The translations under genes were made by a program, and so were the position numbers. A stretch of DNA of 64,000 nt from Iamia sp. SCSIO 61187 (GTDB taxonomy: Bacteria; Actinomycetota; Acidimicrobiia; Acidimicrobiales; Iamiaceae), in assembly GCF_019443745.1 (NCBI RefSeq), contig NZ_CP050948.1, positions 4,282,001-4,346,000 of the forward strand, given 5' to 3'. The notes under the pieces are model-generated. The model was not told where the DNA came from. It did not search any database and saw only the letters and a program-made list of their open reading frames with translations. Below, in pieces: positions 1 to 10,441 of this stretch (its first letter is position 1; each line of letters starts with the position of its first letter).

Positions 1-65
1 ACCGGCCCCCCGGCTCGTCGGGCTCCTCGGGGCGTCGTCTTCGGCGGCGCGCCCGGGTCTTCTCG

Positions 66-1121
<1,056 letters not shown>

Positions 1122-1513
1122 GCCGCCAGTATCCCGCACGGGGTTCGGTCGCCCGGACCCGTGCCTGGCGGGCCAGCCGGCTCGGCGCTCGCAGGCCATC
1201 CGGTCGCCGGCTGCTGCACATCGGTCGTACCGATGGCTCGTACGGCGGTGGCGCTGCGGGCTGGTGGAGTGCTCGCCGCTCGATGGGCCCGGGCGAGGTC
1301 TTCTCGGCCTCACCTCGTCAGGGTCGTGCACGGACCGTTGTGGCCGGTCTCGCGCCGGGCGCTGTGTGGCCTTCTGCGGGCCGGGTACCTGTTTCGGGCA
1401 CGACTTCCCACAACCGGTCTGCGGGCCTCACAGGGCCACACAGGAGACGGGAGACCCGAGGATTTCTTGGGTTTCCGGGGTTCGATTCCCGTCTGTCGGG
1501 TATCATGGGTGTC
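1122..1513. other. Divergent intergenic region, no gene seen
   Basis: About 390 bases lie between two divergent genes. A 10-bp inverted repeat, CTGTGTGGCC at 1362-1371 and its complement at 1434-1443, has a 62-base spacer. A TATCAT box at 1501-1506 sits seven bases before the ATG of the HNH gene. No convincing open frame or RNA gene was found. Confidence 0.5.
1501..1506 (+). promoter_or_regulatory. Candidate -10 box, leaderless HNH gene
   Basis: TATCAT ends seven bases before the ATG at 1514, the spacing expected if transcription begins at the start codon. It overlaps an upstream in-frame ATG at 1505, which is why the later ATG was chosen. No good -35 box is visible. Confidence 0.4.
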
Positions 1514-2692
1514 ATGTTCGAGGCGCTCGCCACCACCATCGATGACCTGGACATCCCGGTCGATGGCGACGCCCTCGAAGAAGCGCTGTACCTGCGTGAC
1601 CGCCTCGACGCCAAGATCTCCCAGGCGGTGGGGTCCTTCGAGGCCACCAACGAGTACGACACCGCAGATGGCTGCCCGACCATGGCGACCTGGCTGCGGG
1701 TCAAGGGGCGGATGACCGCTCATGACGCCCAACGCACGGCCAAGACCGCCCGCCGGCTCGGCCACCTCCCGATCCTGCAGACGGCGTGGCTCGACGGATC
1801 GGTGTCCGGGGGGCACGTCGCCGCCGTCGTGGCGAACCTCAACGACCGCACCGCACCGCTGTTCCAGGACGAGGAAGCCAACCTCGTCCGCGTGTTGGGC
1901 GAGCTCGACGTCACCGGGGCCGTGGTGGCGATGAAGACCTGGGCCGCCCATGCCAAGGAGATCGTCGACGACGGCCACGAAGGCGAGCCCGACCCGGACC
2001 GCTCCGCCCACCTGTCACCAACCCTCAACGGCGGGCGGTTGGACGCGAACCTCGAACCAGAGGCCTTCCACGCCGCCCAAGCCGCCCTCAGGTTGGTGAT
2101 GGGCAAGCGCGGTGAGGACGACGAGCGGACACCCGCGCAGCGGCGCCACGACGGCCTCGCCGAGATCTTCAACCACTTCCTCGACCACCAACACGACCAC
2201 AAGGGCGGCCGCCACCGCCCCCACGTCAACATCACCATCGGCCTCGAGTCGCTGATCGAGGGCAAGGGCCAGGGCAGCTTCGACGACGGCACCCCGGTCG
2301 ACGCCCACACCGCACGACGGTTGGCGTGTGATGCGAACATCCACCGGGTCATCACCAAGGCTGACGGCACCGTGCTCGACTACGGGCGGAGCACACGGAC
2401 GATCCCGGCGCCGTTGTTCCAGGCGCTGTGCATCAGGGACAAGGGCTGTCGGTTCCCGGGCTGTGACCGACCCGCGCATCGCACCGATGGCCACCACGTG
2501 GCCGAGTGGATCGCCCACCACGGCCCGACGAACCCACGCAACCTCGTGCTGCTCTGTCGGTACCACCACGGCGTCGTCCACCGCCCCGGCTGGACCATCG
2601 AGCTGATGCCCGACGCGACGGTGATCGTCACCACCCCCGACGGGCGAAAGCGACGATCCCAGCCCGTCGACCGACGGGCCCTCGCCGCCTGA
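1514..2692 (+). CDS. DUF222 / 13E12-type HNH endonuclease
   Basis: A 392-residue protein of the actinobacterial DUF222-HNH family, usually multicopy and often considered selfish or mobile-associated. The N-terminal two thirds are the helical DUF222 domain. The C-terminal 70 residues hold the HNH nuclease: a CxxxxC pair (CRFPGC), the DGHHVAEW core, and NLVLLCRYHH with the final zinc or metal ligands. All key residues are present, so the nuclease may be active. ATG 1514 was preferred to in-frame ATG 1505 because of the overlapping TATCAT promoter box. It converges on the downstream helicase gene across a strong hairpin. Confidence 0.9.
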   Translation: MFEALATTIDDLDIPVDGDALEEALYLRDRLDAKISQAVGSFEATNEYDTADGCPTMATWLRVKGRMTAHDAQRTAKTARRLGHLPILQTAWLDGSVSGGHVAAVVANLNDRTAPLFQDEEANLVRVLGELDVTGAVVAMKTWAAHAKEIVDDGHEGEPDPDRSAHLSPTLNGGRLDANLEPEAFHAAQAALRLVMGKRGEDDERTPAQRRHDGLAEIFNHFLDHQHDHKGGRHRPHVNITIGLESLIEGKGQGSFDDGTPVDAHTARRLACDANIHRVITKADGTVLDYGRSTRTIPAPLFQALCIRDKGCRFPGCDRPAHRTDGHHVAEWIAHHGPTNPRNLVLLCRYHHGVVHRPGWTIELMPDATVIVTTPDGRKRRSQPVDRRALAA

Positions 2693-2706
2693 ACCCCGAC
2701 ACCCCA

Positions 2707-2733
2707 GGTGAGCCCGCCCCGAGCGGGCTCACC
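2707..2733. terminator. Bidirectional hairpin terminator
   Basis: A perfect 11-bp stem, GGTGAGCCCGC (2707-2717) and its complement (2723-2733), encloses a five-base loop. It lies between the convergent HNH gene and helicase gene, so it can serve both strands. There is no clear T-tract, as is usual at this GC content. Confidence 0.8.
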
Positions 2734-2756
2734 ACCGCGCCGGGAGGCGGGCGGAG

Positions 2757-5417
2757 CTACTCGGGGCTGGTGAGGGCGAGGATCTCGTCGCCGTACTTCT
2801 GGAGCTTGCTGGGGCCAATGCCGGGGACGGAGGCCAGCTCCCGCGAAGAGGTCGGCGCCCGCTGGGCGATGGCCCGCAGGGTGGCGTCGGAGGCGACGAC
2901 GTAGGCGGGGACGCCATCGGCCCGGCTGCGCTCGCGCCGCCAGGCCTTGAGACGCTCCTCCCGCTCCCCCGCCTCCCCCTCCAGGGGGTCGCCCTTGGGG
3001 GCTCGGCCGCCCTCGGAGCGGCCCTTCGCCGTCGCCGCCGGGGCCGTGGTCCGCACGATCGGGGACGGCGCCGCCCGGCGCGGGGCGTCGCCGGTCAGCT
3101 CGGCCAGGAACGGCGACGGGCGGCTCTCGTCGCCCAGCACCACGACCCGGGACCGCCCCCGGGTGATGGCGACGTGGAGGACGCGCCGCTCCTCCTCCTC
3201 GTCGGCCGCCAGCCGGTGGGGCAGCAGCCCGGCGGTCACGCCGGCGACGACGACGCACGGCCACTCCCGCCCCTTCACCCGGTGCACCGTCGACAGGGTC
3301 ACCGCCGGCCCCCGAGGGGACGCCTGGCCGAGGGCCCGACGCAGCCAGGGCTCGAACCCGTCGAGCTCGGGATGCAGGTCGGCCACCTGGATCAGGGCCT
3401 CGAGGTCGTCGAGCTGGCTCGAGCCCTCCCCGCCCTTCGACCGGTCGAGGCCCTCCATGGCCTCGCCCAGCCCGATGCGGTCGCGGATGACCTCGAGGGC
3501 CTGGCGGGTCGTGCCGGTGCCGGCCGAGGCCACGATCCCGAGGTCGGCGGCCAGGGTGGCGATCTTGTCGGCGACCTTGACGTCGTCGATCCGGGTGGCG
3601 ATGGCGGCGACCTCGGCCACGGTCATGGACCGCCGGAACCACTTGGTGATCCACTGGGGCAGCCTTCGGCTGGGCCGGCGGTAGACCTCGGCCAGGTCCT
3701 CGGGCCGGATGGCCGTCGGGTCGGCGGCGATGCGCAGGTAGGCGAGGGCGGCGCGGGCGCCCGTGCGATCGAGGAGCTCGGTCCCCACCGTGGCCCGCAC
3801 GGGGATCTGGGCCTCGGCCAGGGCGACCACCGGAGCCAGGAGGAGGGCGTGGACCCGGGTCAGGACCGCGATGTCGCCCAGCGGGCGACCCTCGTCGATC
3901 CAGCCCTGCACCGCCGCCACGAGGGCGCCGGCTCCGCCGGACGGGTCGTGGCCGACGATGCGGAAGGCGTCGGGCGAGACGTCGGCGTCGGGGCGGGGGC
4001 GGATCTCCTTGGCGACGCGCCGGTGGTTGTACGACAGCAGCGTGGCCGCGGCCTCGACGATGGGCGCGGCGCAGCGGTGGTTGACCTCGAGGGCGTGCTC
4101 ACCGCCACCGGGGAACCAGGTGGCGAAGTCGATGAGGAACCGGGGGTCGGCGCCGGCGTGGCCGTAGATCACCTGGTCGTCGTCGCCGACGCCGAAGACG
4201 TCGAGCGGCGGGCCGGCGACCAGCCGGACCAGCACCACGTGGGCGGGCGTGAGGTCCTGGAGCTCGTCGACGAGGAGGTGGCGGTGGCGGGACTGGACGT
4301 CGCGGCGGAGCTCTCCGTCGGTGAGGAGCGCCTCGATGGCGGCGCAGATCTGCTCGTCGAAGTCGACGACGCCCCGCCGGGCCAGCTCCTCCCGGTAGGG
4401 GTCGACGATGCCGGCGAAGCCGGGCACGTCGCCCCGCTCCTCCTCGACCTCCCGAGGGCTGCGCAGCCCGAGGCGGACCTCGGTGAGCGCCTCCAGGTAG
4501 GGGGCGACGGGGTCGGTGTTGGCCTGGCGCCGGCGCTTGGGCAGCAGGCCGTCGAGGAGGCGGCGCACCTCCCGCTCGTCGATGACCGGCGGGGCACCGC
4601 CCCGCTGGCGGGCGAGGACGGCGTAGGCCAGGCCGTTGAGCGTCTGGACGCGGGCGCCCAGCCCGTCGGTCCGCTCGACCATCTCGTCGCGGGCCTTGAC
4701 GTTGTAGGCCACGGCCAGGGGCGACCCCGGCTCCCACCCGCGGTCGGCGATGAGGTGGCGCAGGCGTTCGGTGAGGACCCGGGTCTTGCCCGACCCGGCG
4801 GGGGCGACGATGCGGGCCGGCCCCCGCTCGTGGGCCACGGCGGCCATCTGGTCAGGAGCCAAGTCGGTGGACGGGGCGACCGGGGGCGGGGCGACCGCCA
4901 GGCGCCCGACCTCGACCGACTCGCGGTGGACGACGCCGAACCCACCGACCACCTCGGGGGCGAAGGGCTGGCGGGGGCCGCCGTCGACCCACAGCGGGGT
5001 GCCGTCGGCCAGCAGGAGGTCGGCCGGCCCCTCCGGCGTCGCCCGCGCCCCGTCGGCCAGACGGGCGGCCTTGACGCCCCACCACCACACCGGTTCGGCG
5101 GGGCGGGCGTCCCACGACGCAGCCCACACCAGGAAGTGGAGCCGGTCGAGCGGGCAGTCGACGTCGACGCCCAGGTCCCACGGCGTGCCCACGACGGGCA
5201 CGGGCTCGCGGAAGCGGGACGGATCCACGCGCAGCTCGACGACGACCGGGCGCCGCTCGGCCCACGCCGCGTGGAGCTGGGCGACGACGCCTCCGGGCGC
5301 GGCCAGCACGGCCTCGTCCACGACGACCACCGGTGCGTCGGCCCACGCCGCCGGTGCGGTCTGGCCGCCGTCGATGACGACCGACCGGCCGAACGGCCCC
5401 GGCGACGGGTGGCTCAC
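2757..5417 (-). CDS. UvrD/Rep-family helicase with C-terminal HRDC domain
   Basis: An 886-residue superfamily 1 DNA helicase, probably 3'-5' and ATP-driven. Motifs in order: a Q-motif-like region near 185-195, Walker A APAGSGKT at about 205-212, motif II VDELQD, motif III GDDDQVIYG, motif V STVHRVKGREW and motif VI LHVAITRGRSR. The last 70 residues form an HRDC domain ending in a helix-hairpin-helix-like VPGIGPSKLQKYG. The first 180 residues are a separate region with no recognised fold (WWWGVKAARL, LLLADGTPLW). The start is GTG 5417, which overlaps the TGA of the upstream ppx-like gene as GTGA. A repair or replication-restart role is inferred from the family. Confidence 0.92.
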   Translation of the reverse strand: MSHPSPGPFGRSVVIDGGQTAPAAWADAPVVVVDEAVLAAPGGVVAQLHAAWAERRPVVVELRVDPSRFREPVPVVGTPWDLGVDVDCPLDRLHFLVWAASWDARPAEPVWWWGVKAARLADGARATPEGPADLLLADGTPLWVDGGPRQPFAPEVVGGFGVVHRESVEVGRLAVAPPPVAPSTDLAPDQMAAVAHERGPARIVAPAGSGKTRVLTERLRHLIADRGWEPGSPLAVAYNVKARDEMVERTDGLGARVQTLNGLAYAVLARQRGGAPPVIDEREVRRLLDGLLPKRRRQANTDPVAPYLEALTEVRLGLRSPREVEEERGDVPGFAGIVDPYREELARRGVVDFDEQICAAIEALLTDGELRRDVQSRHRHLLVDELQDLTPAHVVLVRLVAGPPLDVFGVGDDDQVIYGHAGADPRFLIDFATWFPGGGEHALEVNHRCAAPIVEAAATLLSYNHRRVAKEIRPRPDADVSPDAFRIVGHDPSGGAGALVAAVQGWIDEGRPLGDIAVLTRVHALLLAPVVALAEAQIPVRATVGTELLDRTGARAALAYLRIAADPTAIRPEDLAEVYRRPSRRLPQWITKWFRRSMTVAEVAAIATRIDDVKVADKIATLAADLGIVASAGTGTTRQALEVIRDRIGLGEAMEGLDRSKGGEGSSQLDDLEALIQVADLHPELDGFEPWLRRALGQASPRGPAVTLSTVHRVKGREWPCVVVAGVTAGLLPHRLAADEEEERRVLHVAITRGRSRVVVLGDESRPSPFLAELTGDAPRRAAPSPIVRTTAPAATAKGRSEGGRAPKGDPLEGEAGEREERLKAWRRERSRADGVPAYVVASDATLRAIAQRAPTSSRELASVPGIGPSKLQKYGDEILALTSPE

Positions 5418-6997
5418 GACGCCCCGGCCGCGACCGCCGGCGCCTCGGCCTCGCCCCGGCGGACGACCTGGACCTCGGCGTCGAGCACCTCGCCCAGGAG
5501 GGAGGACCGCTCGAGGGCCGTGTGCAGCTCGAGGTCGATGTCCTGGCCGACGGTCGGGGTGACCTCGATGCGGACGACGTCGCCGTCGTGGGTGGCGCGC
5601 ACCGACGCGACCCGCCGGGCGTGGGTGCGGTCGAGGCCGATGGCGGCGCGGAGCAGGGCGGCGAGCGAGCGGACGACGTCCTGCTCGTCGTCGGGGAGCC
5701 GGGCGAACTCGGCGTGACGGCCCTTGGGCGCGCTCTTGCGGTGGTAACGAGCCACCAGGGCGATGCGCTCGATCTCGGCGTCGGTGAAGCCGACCAGCCG
5801 GTCGCTGTGGCGGATCACGTAGTACGAGTGCTTGTGGTGCCCGTCGTGGCTCACCGTCAGGCCCACGTTGGCGAGGAGGGCGGCGGCCTCGAGGTGGTCG
5901 CGGGCGTCGGGCGGGAGCCCCATGGGCCCGGCCAGGTCGTCGTGGAGCTGGAGGGCGAGGGTGGCCACCCAGGCCGAGTGCTCGGGGTCGTCGTCGAAGG
6001 CGGAGGCGAGGTGCCGCACGCTCCGGCGGGCCACGTCGGTCAGGTGGTGCAGGGACCCGCCCCGGACCCGGTGCAGGGTGTCGATCAGCACGCCCTCGCG
6101 GAGGGCGGCCTCGCTGACCGTGAGCGACTCGATGCCGAACCGCTCCACCACGCCCTCGAGGATCAGGGCGCCGGCGGTGATGATGTCGACCCGCTTCGGG
6201 TCGAGGCCCTCGACCTCGTCGAGCGAGCCCTTGCGCGCCGCCCGGGCCAGCTCGGCAGCGACGGCACGGATCTCGTCGCCGGTCGCGGTGGCCCCGTTCC
6301 ACGTGCGCACCGGCGCCTCGTCGCCCGCGCTGCGACGGGCCAGGCGGACGACCTGCTCGATGGTGCCCGACGACCCGACGGCGACCTCGAACCCGTGCTG
6401 GCGCACGGCCGGCTCGAAGGCGACGAGCGCCCCCCGGACGTGGCGCCGGCAGGCCTCGACGTCGGACTTCGACGGCGACCCGTCGGCGAAGAAGCGGTTG
6501 GTCAGGCGGACGGCGCCCACCTTGAGCGAGCGGGAGGCGAGGGTCTCGCCCTCGTGGCCGACGAGCAGCTCGGTGCTGCCGCCGCCGATGTCGCAGAGCA
6601 GCAGCCGGGAGTCGAACACGGGCAGGGCCGACAGCACGCCGAGGTGGATCAGCCGGGCCTCCTCGACGCCGGAGATGACCTCGACCTCGACGCCCGCCTC
6701 CCGGCGGGCCCGCTCCAGGAACACCTCGGGGTCCTGCGCCTCGCGGACGGCGGACGTGGCCACGGCCCGGAGCTCGGCGTCGTGGGCGTCGGCCAGCCGC
6801 CGGAACCGGTCGAGGGCGGCCACGCCCCGCTCCACGGCCTCCGGGGCCAGCTCCTTCATGTCCCCGGCGCCCTGGCCCAGGCGGACCTGCTCCTTCTCCC
6901 GGGAGATGACGTCGAAGCGGTCGCCCTCCACGACGCGGGCGATCACCATGTGCAGGGAGTTGGTGCCGACGTCCACCGCGGCGAGCACTTCGGTCAC
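5414..6997 (-). CDS. Ppx/GppA-family exopolyphosphatase
   Basis: A 527-residue actin-fold phosphatase that would hydrolyse polyphosphate or pppGpp. The phosphate-1 loop DVGTNSLH lies just after the start and the phosphate-2 loop DIGGGSTE follows at about residue 140. The C-terminal half contains an HD-like helical domain with an HHKHSYYVIRHSD segment, as in longer Ppx/GppA proteins. GTG 6997 starts directly before the first strand of the fold; upstream codons look non-coding. It is translationally coupled to the helicase downstream through a GTGA overlap. Polyphosphatase versus guanosine-pentaphosphatase specificity cannot be told from sequence. Confidence 0.9.
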   Translation of the reverse strand: MTEVLAAVDVGTNSLHMVIARVVEGDRFDVISREKEQVRLGQGAGDMKELAPEAVERGVAALDRFRRLADAHDAELRAVATSAVREAQDPEVFLERARREAGVEVEVISGVEEARLIHLGVLSALPVFDSRLLLCDIGGGSTELLVGHEGETLASRSLKVGAVRLTNRFFADGSPSKSDVEACRRHVRGALVAFEPAVRQHGFEVAVGSSGTIEQVVRLARRSAGDEAPVRTWNGATATGDEIRAVAAELARAARKGSLDEVEGLDPKRVDIITAGALILEGVVERFGIESLTVSEAALREGVLIDTLHRVRGGSLHHLTDVARRSVRHLASAFDDDPEHSAWVATLALQLHDDLAGPMGLPPDARDHLEAAALLANVGLTVSHDGHHKHSYYVIRHSDRLVGFTDAEIERIALVARYHRKSAPKGRHAEFARLPDDEQDVVRSLAALLRAAIGLDRTHARRVASVRATHDGDVVRIEVTPTVGQDIDLELHTALERSSLLGEVLDAEVQVVRRGEAEAPAVAAGAS

Positions 6998-7043
6998 CCG
7001 CGAGACGCTACAAGCCCCCCGCGACACCCAGACCGGTGGCTCC

Positions 7044-7865
7044 TCAGTCGATGACCGCCTGCCACTGCTCGACGGGGACAGGCTCCGTCTCGGAGGTCGG
7101 GTTGGGCAGCTCGGGCAGGTTCCCACCCACCGCACCTGCGGACCAGGTTGCCCGCCAGTAGGCCTCGACGGTCACGTCCATGGTGCCGACGTCGATCCAG
7201 GTGTGGGTGAGGTCTCCGCCCCGTGGCGGTCCGCCCTGGGACGTCGTCTCGGTCGTGGCTCCGTCGCCCCAGTGGACCACGTAGCGCGGGGTCATGGTGA
7301 TGACGATGTCGGGCCCGATGGGGTTGTCGATCGTCTGCGTCGGCGTGGGATCACCGCCGATCTCGAGGTAGGCCGTGATGCCGGTCACCGAGCCGTGGCC
7401 GTTGTTCACGACGAGGGGGGTCGGTGGGGGCGGGGCGACCTCGGTCTGCCACATCTGCTCGACGTAGGCGACGAGGTCGAAGGTCTCCTCGGCGGCGCAG
7501 ACACCCCAGGCCTGGGCATCGTTGTACTCGGTCAACGTGGCCTGGACCTCGGCCCACGTCTGGCCGCCCTGTCCCTCGGCGACGGTCGCTCCCCAACAGC
7601 CGTCGTCGTACTGGTAGGTGCCGTCCTCGGGAGCGAGACCGTCGAAGAAGTCGACCTGGTAGGTCACCGGGGGGCCGTCGCTGTTGCCACTGAAGTCGGG
7701 GACCTCGGACCCGAGCGGCACCCCGTTCGAGTCGGAGAACCCGAAGGTCCCGTTGCCGGAGCTCCCGTCCGGGTCGGCGCCGGCGGGGACCGCCGCCCCG
7801 ACGAGGCAACCGACGACGAGAGCGAGCGCCAGGGCTGCGGTGGTGGCTCGTCTGCTCACCGTCAC
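7044..7865 (-). CDS. Secreted hypothetical protein with PKD-like region
   Basis: A 273-residue protein with a clear signal peptide: basic VTVSRR, a hydrophobic core ALALALVVGCLVGA, and an AGA-type cleavage site near residue 29. The mature part has several Trp and Asp/Gly-rich segments. The YVVHWGDGATTETTS stretch followed by THTWIDVGTMDVTVEAYW resembles a PKD-type beta sandwich (the WGDG signature). It overlaps the upstream lipoprotein gene by four bases (GTGA), so the two are probably co-expressed at the cell surface. Function unknown. Confidence 0.75.
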   Translation of the reverse strand: MTVSRRATTAALALALVVGCLVGAAVPAGADPDGSSGNGTFGFSDSNGVPLGSEVPDFSGNSDGPPVTYQVDFFDGLAPEDGTYQYDDGCWGATVAEGQGGQTWAEVQATLTEYNDAQAWGVCAAEETFDLVAYVEQMWQTEVAPPPPTPLVVNNGHGSVTGITAYLEIGGDPTPTQTIDNPIGPDIVITMTPRYVVHWGDGATTETTSQGGPPRGGDLTHTWIDVGTMDVTVEAYWRATWSAGAVGGNLPELPNPTSETEPVPVEQWQAVID

Positions 7866-8563
7866 CCCTCGCAGCTCGCGCCGGCGAACGACCCACCGTC
7901 CTCGGTGGACCCCAGGGCCGAGAACCGCCATCCGGTCTGGGCCTCGCTGGGCTCGATCTTGAAGAACCGCTTGATGGGGCCGGGGACGGCTGCGCCCACC
8001 AGCGGACGCAGGTCGAACACGGCCGAGCCCGAGGCACACCCTGGTTGGCTGATCTCGACCGTGACGTCGGTGATCGGGATGGGGCCGGGCTCCGGCACCA
8101 CGGCGGCCAACCCACCGACGCTCTCGATGCCGGAGATCTCGTTCTCGAGCAGGTCCGGGAAGAAGATGCGCGCCAGGTCGCCCCGGAACTGCTCGTCGAG
8201 GCCTCCCCTCTCGCGGGCCGCGACGAAGCTGGCGACGTAGGCCTCGTACAGGCGCTCGAGCTCGCCGGCGACCTCGGCGTCGGTGAGCGGCGTGCCGGCG
8301 TCCTCCGAGCCCGCCTCGCTCGTCCCCGTGCCCTCCGTGGTCGTCGTCGTCTCGTCGGTGTCCTCGGTGGTCGTGGTCTCCTCACCGCCCTCGCCGCCGG
8401 CGGCGGAGGCCTCGGTGGTGGGCGACGTCGTCGTGGGGCTGGTGTCGTCGCCGCCGTCGTCGGAGCAGGCGGCCGCGGTGACGGCCACCAGGACCAGGCT
8501 CAGCAGGAGGGCGGACGGCGCGCGACGGAGGACCCGTCGCATGCCCAGGGGGGAAGTGCGCAT
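7862..8563 (-). CDS. Putative lipoprotein with Thr/Glu-rich linker
   Basis: A 233-residue protein with a lipoprotein signal: RRAP, hydrophobic [11 protein letters not shown], and lipobox TAAAC with Cys33. About 60 residues of low-complexity Thr/Glu/Ser linker follow, then a globular domain of about 130 residues with no recognised family ([15 protein letters not shown]; a conserved-looking Cys near the end). It would be anchored to the outer face of the membrane. The next gene, a secreted PKD-like protein, overlaps by four bases. A second ATG seven codons in (8542) is an alternative start. Confidence 0.75.
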   Translation of the reverse strand: MRTSPLGMRRVLRRAPSALLLSLVLVAVTAAACSDDGGDDTSPTTTSPTTEASAAGGEGGEETTTTEDTDETTTTTEGTGTSEAGSEDAGTPLTDAEVAGELERLYEAYVASFVAARERGGLDEQFRGDLARIFFPDLLENEISGIESVGGLAAVVPEPGPIPITDVTVEISQPGCASGSAVFDLRPLVGAAVPGPIKRFFKIEPSEAQTGWRFSALGSTEDGGSFAGASCEG

Positions 8564-8694
8564 GCTCCGACCTGGATACCCCCTCCGGCCGGGCCGAACA
8601 CCCTTCGTTCCGGGGTCGCCACCCCGGGCGGCGGGGTCAGCGGGTGCCACCACGGCCGAGGGTTGCGGCCTACGGCGCCGATCAGCGCCTCCAC

Positions 8695-8700
8695 TACTGT
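8695..8700 (+). promoter_or_regulatory. Candidate -10 box for glpX
   Basis: TACTGT ends six bases before the glpX ATG at 8707 and there is no Shine-Dalgarno sequence, so a leaderless transcript is likely. No matching -35 box is apparent. Confidence 0.35.
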
Positions 8701-8706
8701 CCGACC

Positions 8707-9702
8707 ATGGCGCCCGATCCACAGGTCCCCGACCGCAACCTGGCCATGGAGCTGGTGCGGGTCACCGAAGCCGCGGCCATGGCCGCCTCCCGCTGGATGG
8801 GCCGAGGGGACAAGATCGGGGCCGACGGCGCCGCCGTCGACGCCATGCGCGTCGTCCTCGACACCGTCTCGATGGATGGCATCGTCGTCATCGGCGAGGG
8901 CGAGAAGGACGAGGCGCCGATGCTCTACAACGGCGAGCGCATCGGCGACGGCAACCCGCCGGAGACCGACATCGCCGTGGACCCGGTCGAGGGCACGACG
9001 CTCACCGCCCTGGGCCGGGGCGGGGCCATCTCGGTCATCGCCGTCTCGGAGCGGGGGACGATGTTCAACCCCGGCCCCTGCGTCTACATGGAGAAGATCG
9101 CCGTGGGCCCGGAGGCGGCCGGGCTGATCGACGTCACCGCCTCGGTGGCCGACAACCTGCAGGCCGTGGCCAAGGCCAAGGGCGAGTCGGTGCGGGACCT
9201 CACCGCCGTCGTCCTCGACCGGCCCCGCCACGCCGACCTGATCCGGGAGATCCGGGAGGCGGGCGCCCGCATCCGCCTCATCCAGGACGGCGACGTGATC
9301 GGCGTCGTCTCCACGGCCTGGCCCGACGCCGGCGCCGACATCCTCTTCGGCATCGGCGGCACCCCCGAGGGCGTCCTGGCGGCGGCGGCCATGAAGTGCA
9401 TGGGCGGGGAGATCCAGGGCCGGCTCTGGCCCCGCGACGACGCCGAGCGCCAGGCCGCCGTCGACGCCGGCTACGACCTCGAGCGGGTCCTCCACACCGA
9501 CGACCTGGTGCGCGGGGACAACGCCTTCTTCGCCGCCACCGGCATCACCGACGGCGACGTCCTCAAGGGCGTCCACTACACCTCGATCGGGATCACCACC
9601 CAGTCGCTGGTGATGCGGTCGAAGTCGGGCACCGTCCGCCAGGTCGACGCCCGCCACCACAGCCAGAAGCTCAAGGCGATCAGCTCCGTGGACTACGGAT
9701 GA
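8707..9702 (+). CDS. glpX: Class II fructose-1,6-bisphosphatase
   Basis: A 331-residue GlpX-type enzyme that removes the 1-phosphate of fructose 1,6-bisphosphate in gluconeogenesis. It is the main FBPase of most actinobacteria. The metal-binding GEGEKDEAP and DPVEGTT motifs of the lithium-sensitive phosphatase fold are intact, as are [13 protein letters not shown] and the C-terminal HHSQKLKAI segment. The start follows the family N-terminus ([17 protein letters not shown]). Length is normal. It is divergent from the lipoprotein gene. Confidence 0.96.
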   Translation: MAPDPQVPDRNLAMELVRVTEAAAMAASRWMGRGDKIGADGAAVDAMRVVLDTVSMDGIVVIGEGEKDEAPMLYNGERIGDGNPPETDIAVDPVEGTTLTALGRGGAISVIAVSERGTMFNPGPCVYMEKIAVGPEAAGLIDVTASVADNLQAVAKAKGESVRDLTAVVLDRPRHADLIREIREAGARIRLIQDGDVIGVVSTAWPDAGADILFGIGGTPEGVLAAAAMKCMGGEIQGRLWPRDDAERQAAVDAGYDLERVLHTDDLVRGDNAFFAATGITDGDVLKGVHYTSIGITTQSLVMRSKSGTVRQVDARHHSQKLKAISSVDYG

Positions 9703-9739
9703 GGCCGGCCCGCTCAGCTCGACGGCAGGGGGACGACGG

Positions 9740-10102
9740 GTGACCACGTCTGCGGAGGTCACCACCACCCTCTGGCACAACGCCCGCTGCTCGAAGTCCC
9801 GGCAGGCCAAGACGCTCCTCGAGGAGCTGGGCGTGGAGGCCGAGGTCCGCGAGTACCTCAAGGAGCCCCCGACGCGCGAGGAGCTCGAGGCCCTGATGGC
9901 GGCCCTCGGGCTCGACGACCCCCGCCCGCTGGTGCGCACCGGCGAGGACGCCTACCGCCAGCTCGGGCTGGCCGACGCCACCGCCGACGAGCTGCTCGAC
10001 GCCCTGGTCGACAACCCGATCCTGCTGCAACGGCCCATCGTGGTCCGCGACGGCGTCGCCGTCATCGGCCGGCCGCCCGAGGACATCACCACCGTCCTCT
10101 GA
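9740..10102 (+). CDS. ArsC/Spx-family thioredoxin-fold protein
   Basis: A 120-residue member of the ArsC/YffB/Spx family. The N-terminal strand carries HNARCSKS, with the single catalytic-type Cys of arsenate reductases (CxxS pattern), and the C-terminus has the LLQRPIVV cis-proline-type segment followed by a conserved Arg (GRPPEDI). It may be a glutaredoxin- or mycothiol-dependent reductase; arsenate specificity is not established and no ars genes are nearby. It starts at GTG 9740, 37 bases after glpX, and is probably co-transcribed with it. Confidence 0.85.
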   Translation: MTTSAEVTTTLWHNARCSKSRQAKTLLEELGVEAEVREYLKEPPTREELEALMAALGLDDPRPLVRTGEDAYRQLGLADATADELLDALVDNPILLQRPIVVRDGVAVIGRPPEDITTVL

Positions 10103-10441
10103 GCCACCGTCCTCGACCCCGGCGAGACCACGTCGTGCCGGGCCCGTCGTGGACCTGTGCCCGGTCCACCCGTGGGACCCACGCCGTCAGACCCACCCCG
10201 TCAGACCCACCCGCGTCGAACCCGCCGGCGGGGGGGAGGGACCGGCGGGTTCGATGCGGGTGGTTGTCACCGATCGCTTGGGGTGAGGTCCAGCACGGCG
10301 GGGGTGTGCCGGAGCTCGCGATCGGGACGGCGGCACCATGCCCGTCTCCGAGCGGCCCCAAACCACATGTGCGAAGATTTCTCCGGGCACCGGTGAGGGC
10401 GGATCCGCCCTGGTCAGCCGCCTACCGGGCGGCCCTCGGCC
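10103..10441. other. Convergent intergenic region
   Basis: About 340 bases lie between convergent arsC-like and atpC genes. They hold two tandem copies of CCGTCAGACCCACC (about 10184-10211) running into a large hairpin at 10210-10260. No convincing gene was seen in the remaining 180 bases. Confidence 0.6.
10210..10260. terminator. 19-bp stem hairpin terminator
   Basis: Arms 10210-10228 and 10242-10260 pair over 19 bp with one G-T wobble around a 13-base G-rich loop. Its place between convergent operons suggests a shared terminator for the glpX-arsC and ATP synthase transcripts. Confidence 0.8.

Noticed and set aside
1440-1505. GGTTCGATTCC motif resembling a tRNA T-arm
   Set aside because: Only three to four stem pairs can form around the loop, no acceptor, D or anticodon arm was found at the right distance, and the region reads as promoter sequence of the HNH gene.
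3174-5717. 847-codon plus-strand frame opposite the helicase
   Set aside because: Antisense shadow of high-GC codons; the minus-strand frame has all SF1 helicase motifs.
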